A stretch of DNA of 29,331 nt from JBBSHS01 sp038232515 (GCA_038232515.1 JBBSHS010000024.1:1-29331); one strand, 5' to 3'; counted from the first letter of the stretch, positions 14,137 to 23,033 are shown. Numbers and translations: made by a program. The notes: a model not told the origin generated them from the sequence alone.

Positions 14137-15101
14137 CAGTACCCGAGCTCCTGCGACAGGGCGCGGGCCAGTATCCGGGTCGAACGCAGCCCGTGCGACC
14201 GCACGAATAGGTACGGGACGTAAAGGAGCGGGATGGCGGCGTCGACCTCAGCCCGTAGGTGTTCCAGGTGGGCGGCCCGGGTTCGCCGCAGGGTCACAGC
14301 CAGGTTGGCCGCCTCCAGTAGCAGCCTGGAGTCGGCGCCGAGCGCCTCGTCCAGAGCGGTGGTGGCTGCGGGCAAGGCCGCGTCCTCGGTGCCGAACAGG
14401 CGATGGAACACCTCCTCTTCGCCCCGACCGAACAGTTCGGGCAGGACGCGGTTGACCACTATGGCGGCCAGGTCGACGTTGGTCTGCCGCTTGACACGGC
14501 GGGAAAGCTCGATGGTCTCGTTGACGGGCATCTCCTCGGGGGTGGCCACGATGACCACACCGGTCTGCCGGGCGTCACCCAGGATGTCGAGCATCCAGCC
14601 GGTCTGGTTGCGGACCAGCCCCACCTGCACCAGGTCGTTGATGGCCTGGGGGCTGGCCAGCTGACCGATGATGTGCCCTGAAGCCGACGCGTCGACGATG
14701 ACGATGTCGTAGTGGCACTGCCTGACCTCCCAGCAGAACTTGCCGATCGTGACGATCTCGCGGACGCCGGGCGCGGCGGTTGCCACGAAGTCGAACATCT
14801 TGGCCAGCGGTCCGATCCGGGTGAGCAGAGGCAGCTTCAGTTGCAGTTGCAGGTACTGGCGCAAGCTCGACTCGGTGTCCATGGACATGACCCAGAGGCG
14901 GGGCTGGACTTCCCTCTCGTCGAACCCGGTCGCCCCCGTCTCGAGGAAGTCGGCCAGATTCCCCTTGGCGTCGACCTCGCAGAGGAGAGTCTTCTTGCCC
15001 CGCTCGGCCGCCAGCAGGGCCAGGGCGGCGGCCACCGTCGACTTGCCCACCCCGCCTTTGCCGGTGACGAACACCAGCTTACGGTCGAGCAAATCGGTCA
15101 C
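14136..15101 (-). CDS. ArsA/Get3-family ATPase, first subunit
   Basis: This 321-residue protein opens RKLVFVTGKGGVGKSTVAAA with the deviant Walker A GKGGVGKST at 14-22. It continues with LLCEVDAKGNLADFL and the Walker B-like region HYDIVIVDASASGHIIGQL, then VIVATPEEMPVNETIELS, which is typical of this family. It lacks the C-terminal extension of the partner. The GTG start has no evident ribosome-binding site. The 120-bp gap to DUF3107 upstream may hold a promoter, although no convincing hexamers were found there. Together with the overlapping second ATPase it matches the paired Get3-like proteins of actinobacteria. Confidence 0.88.
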   Translation of the reverse strand: MTDLLDRKLVFVTGKGGVGKSTVAAALALLAAERGKKTLLCEVDAKGNLADFLETGATGFDEREVQPRLWVMSMDTESSLRQYLQLQLKLPLLTRIGPLAKMFDFVATAAPGVREIVTIGKFCWEVRQCHYDIVIVDASASGHIIGQLASPQAINDLVQVGLVRNQTGWMLDILGDARQTGVVIVATPEEMPVNETIELSRRVKRQTNVDLAAIVVNRVLPELFGRGEEEVFHRLFGTEDAALPAATTALDEALGADSRLLLEAANLAVTLRRTRAAHLEHLRAEVDAAIPLLYVPYLFVRSHGLRSTRILARALSQELGY

Positions 15102-15221
15102 GGCTCAGCGGCGGCGAGGGCCAAAGCCCCCCAGCCTGCCGGCCGGCTCCCCCGGCGCAGCACGGGACGTGTCACCAGACAACCGTTTCGGGTGGCGGGG
15201 CAGATCTGGGCCGGTGTGCGG

Positions 15222-15458
15222 TCAACCGATGCCGAATCCGACCCGGCGGTCGTCACCGGTGGGGTCGAGCTCGACGTAGGCCAGCTTCTCGGCCGCCACG
15301 CCCACCACCCGGCCCCGCTTGTCGGTGAGCCACAGCACCGCAGAGCTTCCGGTGAGGACGGCTTCGACGTCAGCCTTCACGGCGTCCAGAGCGGCCGTGT
15401 CGCCCGTGTCCACCGAGAGCTCCTTGGACGAATAGGTGACACCGATGCGAACTTCCAC
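15222..15458 (-). CDS. DUF3107 small conserved protein
   Basis: This 78-residue protein reads VEVRIGVTYSSKELSVDT at the start and KRGRVVGVAAEKLAYVELD near the end, the pattern of DUF3107 proteins (TB9.4, Rv3208A, in M. tuberculosis). The function is unknown. The fold is probably a small alpha/beta domain. The GTG at 15458 is supported by AGGGAG about 8 nt upstream; a much longer in-frame extension overlaps the divergent dGTPase gene and is rejected. A TAGCAT at 15498-15493 is a plausible -10 with a short leader. It is divergent from the dGTPase-like gene and upstream of the ATPase pair. Confidence 0.85.
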   Translation of the reverse strand: MEVRIGVTYSSKELSVDTGDTAALDAVKADVEAVLTGSSAVLWLTDKRGRVVGVAAEKLAYVELDPTGDDRRVGFGIG

Positions 15459-15564
15459 GGACGCTCTCCCTGGGTTGGCGGTAGGCCCGGTCATGCTATC
15501 GGTGGAGTGCACGCCCACAGCCTCTCCCCCCCGGTTGCTCCGCAAAGTCGACGGGCGAGGCCGG

Positions 15565-15570
15565 TACGCT
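15565..15570 (+). promoter_or_regulatory. Putative -10 element of the dGTPase-like gene
   Basis: TACGCT fits TAnnnT and begins 13 nt before the GTG at 15578, which has no ribosome-binding site. This suggests a leaderless transcript. A matching -35 is not evident. Confidence 0.4.
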
Positions 15571-15577
15571 TCCCGGG

Positions 15578-16762
15578 GTGAGCCCCAGCAAACGCAGCGA
15601 GGGCTGGGTCGCCACCATGCACGGCCATCCGGGCTCCCACGTCCGACGGGCCCATCGGGACTCGGGCGCCACGGTGGGCGTGAGGCAGCCAGTGTTGCGG
15701 GAGCAACGCGAGCAGACCGAGGACGCCTGGCTGGCACCCGATGCCACGCGGGCGTTGGGGGCGGGACGGCGGCGGCACGACGAGGTGGCCGACGAGCACC
15801 GTACGTGCTTCGAGCGTGACCGCGACCGCATACTCCATGGCACCACCGCGTTCCGGCGACTGGCGGGCAAGACGCAGGTATTCGTCTTCCCCGAGGACCA
15901 TCAGAGGACGCGGCTCACCCACGCACTGGAGGTGGCTCAGGTGGCCACTTCGATCGCCCGCGCCTGCCGGCTGAACGTCGCTCTGGTCGAAGCCATCGCT
16001 CTCGGCCACGACTGCGGCCACGGACCCGGTGGCCACGCCAGCGAGGACGCTTTCTCGCCCTACATCCCCGGCGGCTACGACCACGCCGTGTGGGGAGCCG
16101 ACACCGTGCTGGCCCCGCTGAACCTGTGCGCCGAGACGCTCGACGGCGTGCGCAACCACTCGTGGTCGCGCCCCGCGCCGGCCACTCCGGAGGGCGAGGT
16201 GGTGTCGTGGGCCGACCGCATCGCCTACGTGTGCCACGACTTCGAGGACGCCGCACGCGCCGGCATCGTGGTCGCGACGATGCTGCCCGACATGGTCCGC
16301 CAGCGCTGCGGCAACGACCGCCGTCGCCAACTGGACGCCTTCATCGGGGCCGTGGTCGAAGCCACCTGCACCGCTGGCGAGGTCGGCATGGTCGACGAGG
16401 CGGCCGACGCCCTGGCCGCCTTCCGGTCGTTCAACTACGAGCGCATCTACATGCGACCGGCGTCGGTGGCGCAGGGCGAGGCCGTGATCCAGGTCCTTCG
16501 TGCTCTGGTCGAGTACTACTCCGACCGGCCCAACGCCCTCGCCCTCCCCGGCTTCGAGGGCACCGTCGGCCCCGGGCCCGAGCGGCACTCCGAACGGGGA
16601 GCACCGGCCTCCGACGGGCTGGCCGCCGGCAGTGAGGGAGCCGTACGCGAGGCAGTGACCTATGTGGCCGGCATGACCGACCGCTACGCCTTCTCCATGG
16701 CGGTCACCCACCTGGGCTGGGACCCGTCGCGCCTTCCCCGGGGCGTCGGCCTCAACCGCTGA
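15578..16762 (+). CDS. dgt: dGTP triphosphohydrolase-like HD-domain protein
   Basis: This 394-residue HD hydrolase has H115 in RTRLTHALEVAQVATSIARA, the HD pair H144-D145 in EAIALGHDCGHGPGGHASE, and D213 in WADRIAYVCHDFEDA. These are the four metal ligands of the dNTP triphosphohydrolase family. It also has the typical TTAFRRLAGKTQVF entry segment (89-102). Members split dNTPs into nucleoside and triphosphate, balancing DNA precursors. The N-terminal 75 residues are basic and poorly conserved; the ATG at 15617 is an alternative start. In many actinobacteria dgt is next to dnaG, which is not the case here. It shares a 119-bp divergent region with DUF3107. The exact nucleotide preference is unknown. 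Confidence 0.9.
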   Translation: MSPSKRSEGWVATMHGHPGSHVRRAHRDSGATVGVRQPVLREQREQTEDAWLAPDATRALGAGRRRHDEVADEHRTCFERDRDRILHGTTAFRRLAGKTQVFVFPEDHQRTRLTHALEVAQVATSIARACRLNVALVEAIALGHDCGHGPGGHASEDAFSPYIPGGYDHAVWGADTVLAPLNLCAETLDGVRNHSWSRPAPATPEGEVVSWADRIAYVCHDFEDAARAGIVVATMLPDMVRQRCGNDRRRQLDAFIGAVVEATCTAGEVGMVDEAADALAAFRSFNYERIYMRPASVAQGEAVIQVLRALVEYYSDRPNALALPGFEGTVGPGPERHSERGAPASDGLAAGSEGAVREAVTYVAGMTDRYAFSMAVTHLGWDPSRLPRGVGLNR

Positions 16763-16794
16763 TCCATGCGACTGACCTACCCGCTGCCGGTGAT

Positions 16795-17205
16795 GTGAGC
16801 GCCATGCCTCGGCCAACGACCCCACCAGGCTCTGCCCTTGCGTCGATTCACCATGTCAGCCTTTCGGTGCGAGACATGGCTCGAAGCACCCGGTGGTACG
16901 TGGCGGCCCTAGGTTTCAACGTGGTCCGCGAGGTCGAGACGGTCGAGTTCACCAGAGCCATCCTGGGTCCTGGCGACGGTTCTTCGGTGTTCGGTATCAC
17001 CCAGCATCACACCAATACGGGCGACGGCTTCTCCGAGGCCCACACCGGCATGGACCATGTGGCGTTCGCGGTGGGCTCCCAAGCCGAGCTTGCTCTGTGG
17101 CGGAAGCACTTCGACCGGCTCGGCATCGGCTACACGATGCCAAGGCCGGGCCTGATTGTCCTGCGTGACCCGGACGGCATACAACTCGAGCTGTGCGCCC
17201 GCTGA
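16795..17205 (+). CDS. VOC/glyoxalase-family protein
   Basis: This 136-residue single VOC module has the paired beta-alpha-beta-beta-beta halves: IHHVSLSVRDMARSTRWYVA, then MDHVAFAVGSQAELALW and the end LRDPDGIQLELCAR. The likely metal ligands are H20, H88 and E132, the positions expected for glyoxalase I, methylmalonyl-CoA epimerase and dioxygenases. The DPDG-x-x-LEL ending is the common lactoylglutathione-lyase-like type. The substrate cannot be told from sequence. The start may be GTG 16795 or ATG 16804. It follows the dGTPase-like gene by 32 nt and is convergent with the ABC importer operon, leaving only 11 nt between the stops. Confidence 0.88.
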   Translation: MSAMPRPTTPPGSALASIHHVSLSVRDMARSTRWYVAALGFNVVREVETVEFTRAILGPGDGSSVFGITQHHTNTGDGFSEAHTGMDHVAFAVGSQAELALWRKHFDRLGIGYTMPRPGLIVLRDPDGIQLELCAR

Positions 17206-17216
17206 CCCCACCCTGA

Positions 17217-19220
17217 TCATGCCTGCCCCGCAAAGTGGCAGGCGGCCCGTTGGCCCGGCTGCCCGTGCGGGCTCAGCTGGGGCTCGTCGTCGTGGCACAG
17301 ACCTGGCACACGGGCGATCGGGCAGCGGGGGTGGAAGCGGCAGCCAACCGGAGGATCCATGCCTGACGGCACCTCCCCGCGCAGCAAGGGTGGCCGGCGC
17401 GCCCGCTCGATGCTGGAATCGGGGACGGGTATGGCGTCGACCAGCGCCTTGGTGTACGGGTGTTGTGGCCGCCTGTAGACGTCGGCCACCTGGCCCAGCT
17501 CCACAACCTTGCCCAGGTACATGACCGCCACGCGGTCAGCGAGATGCCCGATTACGGCGAGGTCGTGGGCGATGAAAACGTAGGTGAGACCGAGGTCGCG
17601 CTGAAGGTCGGCGAAGAGGTTGATGATCTGCGCCTGGATTGACACATCGAGGGCGGACACGGGCTCGTCGCACACCAGGAGTGAGGGGTTGAGGGCCAAT
17701 GCCCGGGCGATCCCGATGCGCTGGCGTTGGCCGCCCGAGAACTCGTGGGGGTAGCGCCGCGCCGCCTGGGGGGTGAGTTGCACCAAGTCCAAGAGCTCGG
17801 CTACGCGGGCTCGGCGGGCGCTTCCGCGCACGCCGAAGTTGGCCAGCGGTTCGGCCACGATGCCGCCCACCGTCATCCTGGGGTCGAGCGAGGCGAAGGG
17901 ATCCTGGAACACCATCTGCAACCGGCGTCGCACGCCACGCAGTGCCCGCCCGCTCAGGCGGCCCAGGTCCTGACCCTCGAAGACCACGGTTCCCGAGGTG
18001 GCTGGCACCAACTGGGCGATGACCCGGGCCAGCGTCGACTTGCCACACCCCGATTCTCCGATCAAGCCCAGGGTCTCGCCCTGGCGCACCTCCAGGCTGA
18101 CCCCATCCACGGCCCTCACCTCTCCCCGGCCCGCAGCTGGGTAGTGCTTGTGTACGGCGTCCAAACTGAGGATGGTTTGGCCGCCAGGGGGAGGAATGGC
18201 GGCCGGCACCGCGGCCATCTCCTCACTGTCGACGGCGGGCTCGGGCACCGTGCGCATCAACACCCAGCATCGGGCCTGTCGCCCGGCGGCGATGGTCGAG
18301 AGCGGCGGCTCTTCCTGGACGCACCGTTCCTCGGCGAATCGGCAGCGAGGTTGGAAGGTGCAGCCCGTGGGAAGGTCGCCCAGGTCGGGCGGCGCGCCAG
18401 GGATGGAGAGCAACCGGCCGCGACCACCATGGCTGACCCTGGGGACCGAGCGCAGGAGCGCCCAGGTGTAGGGATGCTGGGGGCGTTCGAAGACCTCGTC
18501 GACCGGGCCTTGCTCCACCACGCGCCCGGCGTACATGACCACCACCCGCCGGCAGAGGCCGGCCACGAGGGCCACATTGTGGGTGATGAGCAGCATGGAG
18601 GTGCCCAGGTCGCGGTTCAAGCCTCGTAGCAGATCGACGATCTGGGCCTGTGTCGTAACGTCGAGGGCGGTCGTGGGCTCGTCGGCGATTAGGAGCTGCG
18701 GCTGGTTGGACACACCCATGGCGATCAGCACCCGTTGGCGCATGCCTCCGGAGAACTGGTGGGGGTAGTCCCGGGCCCGTCGATCGGCTGCCGGGATGCG
18801 AACACCGGCCAGTAGTGACACCACCCTGCCGGTGGCCTCCTCAGGTGAGAAGCGGTCATGGGCGGCCATGGCTTCGCGGACCTGAGATCCCACCCGGGTG
18901 AGCGGGTTGAGAGCGGTCATAGCGTTCTGGAAGCTCATGGCCACTCCCGCGCCACGGAGCCTCTGGAGGGCGTCGTCGTCCATGGCCAGCACGTCGTGGC
19001 CCTCAAAGCTGATGGTGCCGGCGACGATGCGGCCCGGTTCGGGGACCAGGCGCAGGATCGACATCCCGAGCATCGTCTTTCCGCAACCGGATTCGCCGAC
19101 GAGGCCGACCATCTCGCCAGCTCCGATGTGCAGGCTCACGCCGTCCACGGCGCGGACCACCCCTGATGCGGTGTGGAACTGCGTTTGGAGGTCTTCGACC
19201 GCCAGTACCGGGACGGTCAG
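17217..19220 (-). CDS. Fused double ATPase of an oligopeptide/dipeptide ABC importer (DppD-DppF type)
   Basis: Two complete ABC domains are joined in one chain of about 667 residues. The first has Walker A GESGCGKT, signature FSGGMRQRV and Walker B LLIADEPTTALD. The second has GESGCGKST, FSGGQRQRI and LLVCDEPVSALD. Each ends with the Cys-containing oligo_HPY tail (CTFQPRCRFAEERC and CRFHPRCP). Coding similarity extends upstream of the first GTG at 19160 (VLAVEDLQTQFHTASG is the expected first strand), yet no ATG or GTG precedes it. A CTG at 19220 overlaps the permease stop as CTGA and is the best start. If GTG 19160 is used instead, the first beta strand is lost. The protein powers the permease pair encoded just upstream. 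Confidence 0.9.
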   Translation of the reverse strand: MTVPVLAVEDLQTQFHTASGVVRAVDGVSLHIGAGEMVGLVGESGCGKTMLGMSILRLVPEPGRIVAGTISFEGHDVLAMDDDALQRLRGAGVAMSFQNAMTALNPLTRVGSQVREAMAAHDRFSPEEATGRVVSLLAGVRIPAADRRARDYPHQFSGGMRQRVLIAMGVSNQPQLLIADEPTTALDVTTQAQIVDLLRGLNRDLGTSMLLITHNVALVAGLCRRVVVMYAGRVVEQGPVDEVFERPQHPYTWALLRSVPRVSHGGRGRLLSIPGAPPDLGDLPTGCTFQPRCRFAEERCVQEEPPLSTIAAGRQARCWVLMRTVPEPAVDSEEMAAVPAAIPPPGGQTILSLDAVHKHYPAAGRGEVRAVDGVSLEVRQGETLGLIGESGCGKSTLARVIAQLVPATSGTVVFEGQDLGRLSGRALRGVRRRLQMVFQDPFASLDPRMTVGGIVAEPLANFGVRGSARRARVAELLDLVQLTPQAARRYPHEFSGGQRQRIGIARALALNPSLLVCDEPVSALDVSIQAQIINLFADLQRDLGLTYVFIAHDLAVIGHLADRVAVMYLGKVVELGQVADVYRRPQHPYTKALVDAIPVPDSSIERARRPPLLRGEVPSGMDPPVGCRFHPRCPIARVPGLCHDDEPQLSPHGQPGQRAACHFAGQA

Positions 19221-20134
19221 GACGCACTCGCTGTCAGGTGAGGATCGACGGCGTCGCGCAGACCGTCGCCGATGAAGTGGAACGACAGTGTGGTCAAGGA
19301 CAGGGCCACAGCGGGCACCAACACGTGATAGGGATAGCCGAAGATCGCCTTGTAGCCCTCATTGATCATGATCCCCCAGCTCGGCGTGGGTGGAGGAAGA
19401 CCCACACCCACGAAGCTGAGGAAGGCTTCGATGAAGATGGCCGCCGGTATCCCGAACGTGAGGGTCACGATGACCGGCCCTAGTGAGTTGGGTACGATGT
19501 GGCGCAGGACGATGCGAGCCCCACGGGTACCGGTGGCTCGCGCCGCCTCGATGTACTCGCGCTCCTTGATGAACAGGACCTCGCCCCGCACCAGGCGGGC
19601 CAGGAATGCCCAGTTGACCAGAGCCACGGCCGCGAAGATGTGCCAATATCCAGGCCCCAGGGCGGCGGCGATCACCAGCACGAAGAGCAGGTCGGGAAAC
19701 GCGAACATTGCATCGGTCAGGCGCATGAGAAGGCTGTCGACCCACCCGCCCACATAACCCGCCAACAGGCCGATCGTGCCCCCGATTATCACTATGAAGA
19801 CCTGCAGCAGGACGCCGATGGACAGCGAGATGCGGGCGCCGTACATCGTGCGGCTCAATAGGTCACGCCCCAACCCGTCTGTGCCCAGGAAGTGGCCGCG
19901 GCCAGGGCCTGCATCGACGTGGTTGTAGTCGAGCTTGAGGGGATCGGCCAGCAGCCCCAGCCTGGTCAGCACCGGGGCGACGAGTGCCAGCAGGGCAACC
20001 GCTGTGACCACCCCCAGGCCGACCACGGCCATGCGGTGGCGGCGGAAGCGGCGCCACACATCGCCCCATGGCCTGGCGGCAGCCGGTGGATGAGCCACAG
20101 CGGATACCTCGAGCCGGCTGTCCGGCGCTGTCAT
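19217..20134 (-). CDS. ABC importer permease, DppC/OppC type
   Basis: This 305-residue membrane protein has an N-terminal cytoplasmic stretch and helix (WRRFRRHRMAVVGLGVVTAV), the DppC-specific segment FLGTDGLGRDLLSRTMYGAR, and about six hydrophobic segments. The EAA loop EAARATGTRGARIVLRHIVP docks on the ATPase. The ending FHFIGDGLRDAVDPHL is standard for the family. The ATG shares a base with the DppB-type stop (TGATG). Its own stop overlaps the proposed CTG start of the ATPase. It forms the import channel with the DppB-type partner. Confidence 0.93.
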   Translation of the reverse strand: MTAPDSRLEVSAVAHPPAAARPWGDVWRRFRRHRMAVVGLGVVTAVALLALVAPVLTRLGLLADPLKLDYNHVDAGPGRGHFLGTDGLGRDLLSRTMYGARISLSIGVLLQVFIVIIGGTIGLLAGYVGGWVDSLLMRLTDAMFAFPDLLFVLVIAAALGPGYWHIFAAVALVNWAFLARLVRGEVLFIKEREYIEAARATGTRGARIVLRHIVPNSLGPVIVTLTFGIPAAIFIEAFLSFVGVGLPPPTPSWGIMINEGYKAIFGYPYHVLVPAVALSLTTLSFHFIGDGLRDAVDPHLTASAS

Positions 20135-21198
20135 CAGGAGGGCCGCACCCTCGGGTCGATGAACAGGTAGGCGATATCGACAACCAGGTTCGCCATCACT
20201 ACCACCACCGCGTAGGTGATCGTCGCGCCCAGGATCACCGGATAGTCGCGCTGGCTGATGGCTTGGACGAACGTGCCGCCCAACCCCGGAATCTGGAACA
20301 CGTACTCCACGACGATCGTGCCGGTGATCAGGAACGTGACGAGCGGGCCGATGGTGGTGACGACTGGCACAAGGGAGTTCTTGAGGACATGGCGCACGAT
20401 CACGGTCCGCTCGCGAAGCCCTTTGGCCCGGGCCGCCTGGACGTGGTCGCGCCCGAGCGCCTCCAGGGTGCTTGAGCGGGTCAGCCGGGCGATGAAGGCC
20501 ACCGGCAGCATGCTCAAGGTGATGACAGGCATGACCAGATGGCTGTCGAACCCGAAGCCGGCGGCAGGCAGGTAGAACGCACCTCCCGTGGCCCGGTTGA
20601 GGCCCACCGAGAGACCGAGCACGAGGAGGATACCCACGACGAAGTTCGGCACCGACGCGCCGACGGTAGCTAGGCCGGTGACGGCGTAGTCAAGCCATGA
20701 GTTGTGCCGGAGGGCGGCCGCCGTTCCGAGGCCGAGTCCCAGGGGCAGGATGACGCCCAGGGCGAGAACGCCGAGAACGAAGGTGTGGGGGAGGCTCTGG
20801 ACCACCAGATGGCTGACCGCCTGGCCCTCGTAGCGGTAGGAGACGCCGAAGTCGAAGCGTGCCGCGTTGGCCATGTAGTGCACCAACTGCACGGGCCAGG
20901 GATCATTTAGCCCGTACTTGGCGTCGAGATGGCGGATGGCGGTGGGCGACAATTCGACGGTAGGCCCGTGGGCAGTGGCGTCCCAGGGGTTCCCGGGAGC
21001 AAGGTGCATCAGGGCGAAGGTGACCACGATCACGAACGCAAGGATTGGCACCACCCACACCAGCCGGCGCAGCACCAGGGAACCGATCTGCCTTCCTCGA
21101 CCGGAGCCAGCCAGCAGGTGCAACAGCGATCCTGGGCTGCCGAGTCCACCGGCCGCACCTCCGGCACCGGGTGTGAAGGAGTCTGCAGGACCTTGCAC
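20134..21198 (-). CDS. ABC importer permease, DppB/OppB type
   Basis: This 354-residue permease begins with about 38 low-complexity residues rich in Gly and Ser (FTPGAGGAAGGLGSPGSLL), unlike usual DppB proteins. The canonical LRRLVWVVPILAFVIVVTF helix follows, with the DppB marker MHLAPGNPWDA. Further hydrophobic segments include the EAA loop HVQAARAKGLRERTVIVRHV. The ending VDIAYLFIDPRVRP is typical. The GTG at 21198 lies 11 nt after the binding-protein stop; a later internal start would remove the unusual extension and cannot be excluded. It forms the pore with the DppC-type partner. Confidence 0.92.
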   Translation of the reverse strand: MQGPADSFTPGAGGAAGGLGSPGSLLHLLAGSGRGRQIGSLVLRRLVWVVPILAFVIVVTFALMHLAPGNPWDATAHGPTVELSPTAIRHLDAKYGLNDPWPVQLVHYMANAARFDFGVSYRYEGQAVSHLVVQSLPHTFVLGVLALGVILPLGLGLGTAAALRHNSWLDYAVTGLATVGASVPNFVVGILLVLGLSVGLNRATGGAFYLPAAGFGFDSHLVMPVITLSMLPVAFIARLTRSSTLEALGRDHVQAARAKGLRERTVIVRHVLKNSLVPVVTTIGPLVTFLITGTIVVEYVFQIPGLGGTFVQAISQRDYPVILGATITYAVVVVMANLVVDIAYLFIDPRVRPS

Positions 21199-21209
21199 GG
21201 TCGGCGGAG

Positions 21210-22931
21210 TCAGTGCTTGGCGATCACGATATCTTTACTGTAGAGGTCGCCGGGCATGTAAGCGGCGTCGACTGGCGTTCGCGTGATGGCTCGGACCCAT
21301 GGCTTGACCCAGAAGACACGCCTGAGTTGCACGAGGAACGCCACCGGAGCCTGCTCCAGCAGGAGCTTGTGGGCCTGGTCGTACAGGCCCGATCGCTTGG
21401 AGGCGTCGGTGCTGGTGTCAGCCTCGGTGACCAGGCGGTCGTAGTCGGGGTTCTTCCAGCCGGTGGTGTTGTCCGGGCTCGTCGACAGGAAGACGTCGAA
21501 GAAGTCCTGCGGGTCGGGGTAGTTGGCGGCGTGGCCGATGAACGTCGTCAGCATGTTGTAGTCACCCTTCTTAGTGCGGCTGTTCACGGTGGCACTGTCC
21601 CCGATGGAGTCGACGGTGACGCTGACGCCCAGGTTTTTCTGAAGTTGGTCCTTGATGAACAGGGCGTTGGACTCCTGAGCCGACCCGGTCAGGATGTGCA
21701 GGCCGCCCAGCTGGGCGGCGCTTACGCCGGAGGACTGCAGGAGCGCCTTGGCTTGGTTCACGTCGAAGGCCTCGATGCCGCCTAGCCCGGGGTTGTACCC
21801 GGGCATGCCCTGCGGCACCAACGTATCGAAGGGCTGCCCAGTGTCGGCCGCCACCTGATTGTAGGCGTTGCGGTCGATGGCCTTGGTGAACGCCTCGCGG
21901 GTAGCGGGTTTGTCAAAAGGTGGCTTGGCGGTGTTGAACTGCATCCACTGAATCGACAGCTCCGGGTACTGGATGATCTGGCCCTTGAAGCGGGGGTCGT
22001 CCAAGGCCTGCTTGTAGGACTCGGAACCCGGGCCGTTCGACACATCGAGCTGGTCGTTGAGGTACTGAGTCCAGCGAGGGGTGGGATCGAGCCCGTAACC
22101 GGCGACGAAGCGCTTCAGCCCCACCTTGTCCCAGTAAAAGGGGTTGGCCACCATCGTGGTCTGTGTCTGGCTGACGTCGGCCACCTTGAAGGGCCCGTTG
22201 GTCACCAGCGTCTCGGGCTTGTTGGCCCATTGGTCTGCACCGTAGCGCTCGACCACGTCGCGCCGGATGGGCGCGCCGGCCGTGAGGGTGGCGACCCACT
22301 TGAAGTAGGAGCCGGGCTGGCCCAGGGTCACCTCGAAGGTCTGGTCGTCGACGGCCCGCAGGCCCAAATGGTCCAGCGCCGCCTCGACGGTTGCTGGATC
22401 GGTTCTCGGTCCCAAGGCTGCCGCCTCCATACCGCCCTTGACCGAACGGGCGAAGGGGCCCTCGCTCGGCGAGGCGGTGCGGGGATCGATCAGCCGCCGC
22501 CACCCGTACACGAAGTCCTGGGCCCGTACCGGCTGTCCATCGTTGAACTTGGCGTTCTTGCGCAGCTTGAACGTGTAGCTCAGGCCATCGCCTGATACCG
22601 ACCAGCTCTCCGCGGCGGCCCCGGCCACGTTGAGGTCTGCAGCCTTGAGAACGCCCGGCTGCGGCTTGAGGAGTGCCTCCGCATACTGGCGACGAAGGGC
22701 ATTTCCGGCAAAGGTCTCCTGGCCCTGGCGGGCCGGATCGAAGCTCGTGGGCTTGGAGAAGCTGAAGGTGCGAAGCGTCTGGTCGGCGGCCAGGTCCTTG
22801 GGCACAGACCGGTCGCCGAACCCCGTAGCTGCCTTGGACTGGCCCCCGCTACTCCCGCATGCCGCCGTGGCCATGCTGAGCGCGAGGGCCAGGGCAGTCC
22901 TTCGACTCCAGGCTGTTGCCGGAGATCGCAT
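21210..22931 (-). CDS. Peptide-type ABC substrate-binding lipoprotein (SBP_bac_5)
   Basis: This 573-residue protein has a lipoprotein signal: RR near the start, hydrophobic ALALALSMATAAC, and lipobox Cys at residue 25, followed by a GSSGG linker. The body shows family 5 features: LRTFSFSKPTSFDPA, AAESWSVSGDGLSYTFKLRK with FNDGQPVRAQDFVYGWRRL, and WMQFNTAKPPFDKPATREAF. It is expected to be anchored outside the membrane and to capture oligopeptides or similar solutes for the downstream importer. The ATG at 22931 is chosen because GAAGGG lies about 7 nt upstream. A longer frame extends further but has no signal. It is the first gene of the operon, behind a strong promoter. Confidence 0.93.
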   Translation of the reverse strand: MRSPATAWSRRTALALALSMATAACGSSGGQSKAATGFGDRSVPKDLAADQTLRTFSFSKPTSFDPARQGQETFAGNALRRQYAEALLKPQPGVLKAADLNVAGAAAESWSVSGDGLSYTFKLRKNAKFNDGQPVRAQDFVYGWRRLIDPRTASPSEGPFARSVKGGMEAAALGPRTDPATVEAALDHLGLRAVDDQTFEVTLGQPGSYFKWVATLTAGAPIRRDVVERYGADQWANKPETLVTNGPFKVADVSQTQTTMVANPFYWDKVGLKRFVAGYGLDPTPRWTQYLNDQLDVSNGPGSESYKQALDDPRFKGQIIQYPELSIQWMQFNTAKPPFDKPATREAFTKAIDRNAYNQVAADTGQPFDTLVPQGMPGYNPGLGGIEAFDVNQAKALLQSSGVSAAQLGGLHILTGSAQESNALFIKDQLQKNLGVSVTVDSIGDSATVNSRTKKGDYNMLTTFIGHAANYPDPQDFFDVFLSTSPDNTTGWKNPDYDRLVTEADTSTDASKRSGLYDQAHKLLLEQAPVAFLVQLRRVFWVKPWVRAITRTPVDAAYMPGDLYSKDIVIAKH

Positions 22932-22977
22932 CCGTGTCCCTTCTGGTCGATCCCGCTCCTCAACCAAACCAAAACCA

Positions 22978-22993
22978 AACGGCTGCTGCCGTT
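22978..22993. promoter_or_regulatory. Palindrome in the leader of the importer operon
   Basis: AACGGCTGCTGCCGTT has perfect 6-bp arms around a 4-bp centre. It sits just downstream of the predicted transcription start (about 22998), where a repressor would block transcription or an RNA hairpin could form. Next to it is an A/C-rich run, AACCAAACCAAAACCAAAC on the plus strand. Confidence 0.5.
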
Positions 22994-23004
22994 GGCGAGC
23001 CACG

Positions 23005-23033
23005 ATTATGGAGGCGGCCCGTAAGCCGGTCAA
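23005..23033 (-). promoter_or_regulatory. Near-consensus promoter of the importer operon
   Basis: On the minus strand, TTGACC (23033-23028) and CATAAT (23010-23005) are separated by exactly 17 bp, one mismatch each from the primary sigma consensus. The start of transcription would be near 22998, giving a leader of about 66 nt before the ATG at 22931. Confidence 0.7.
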
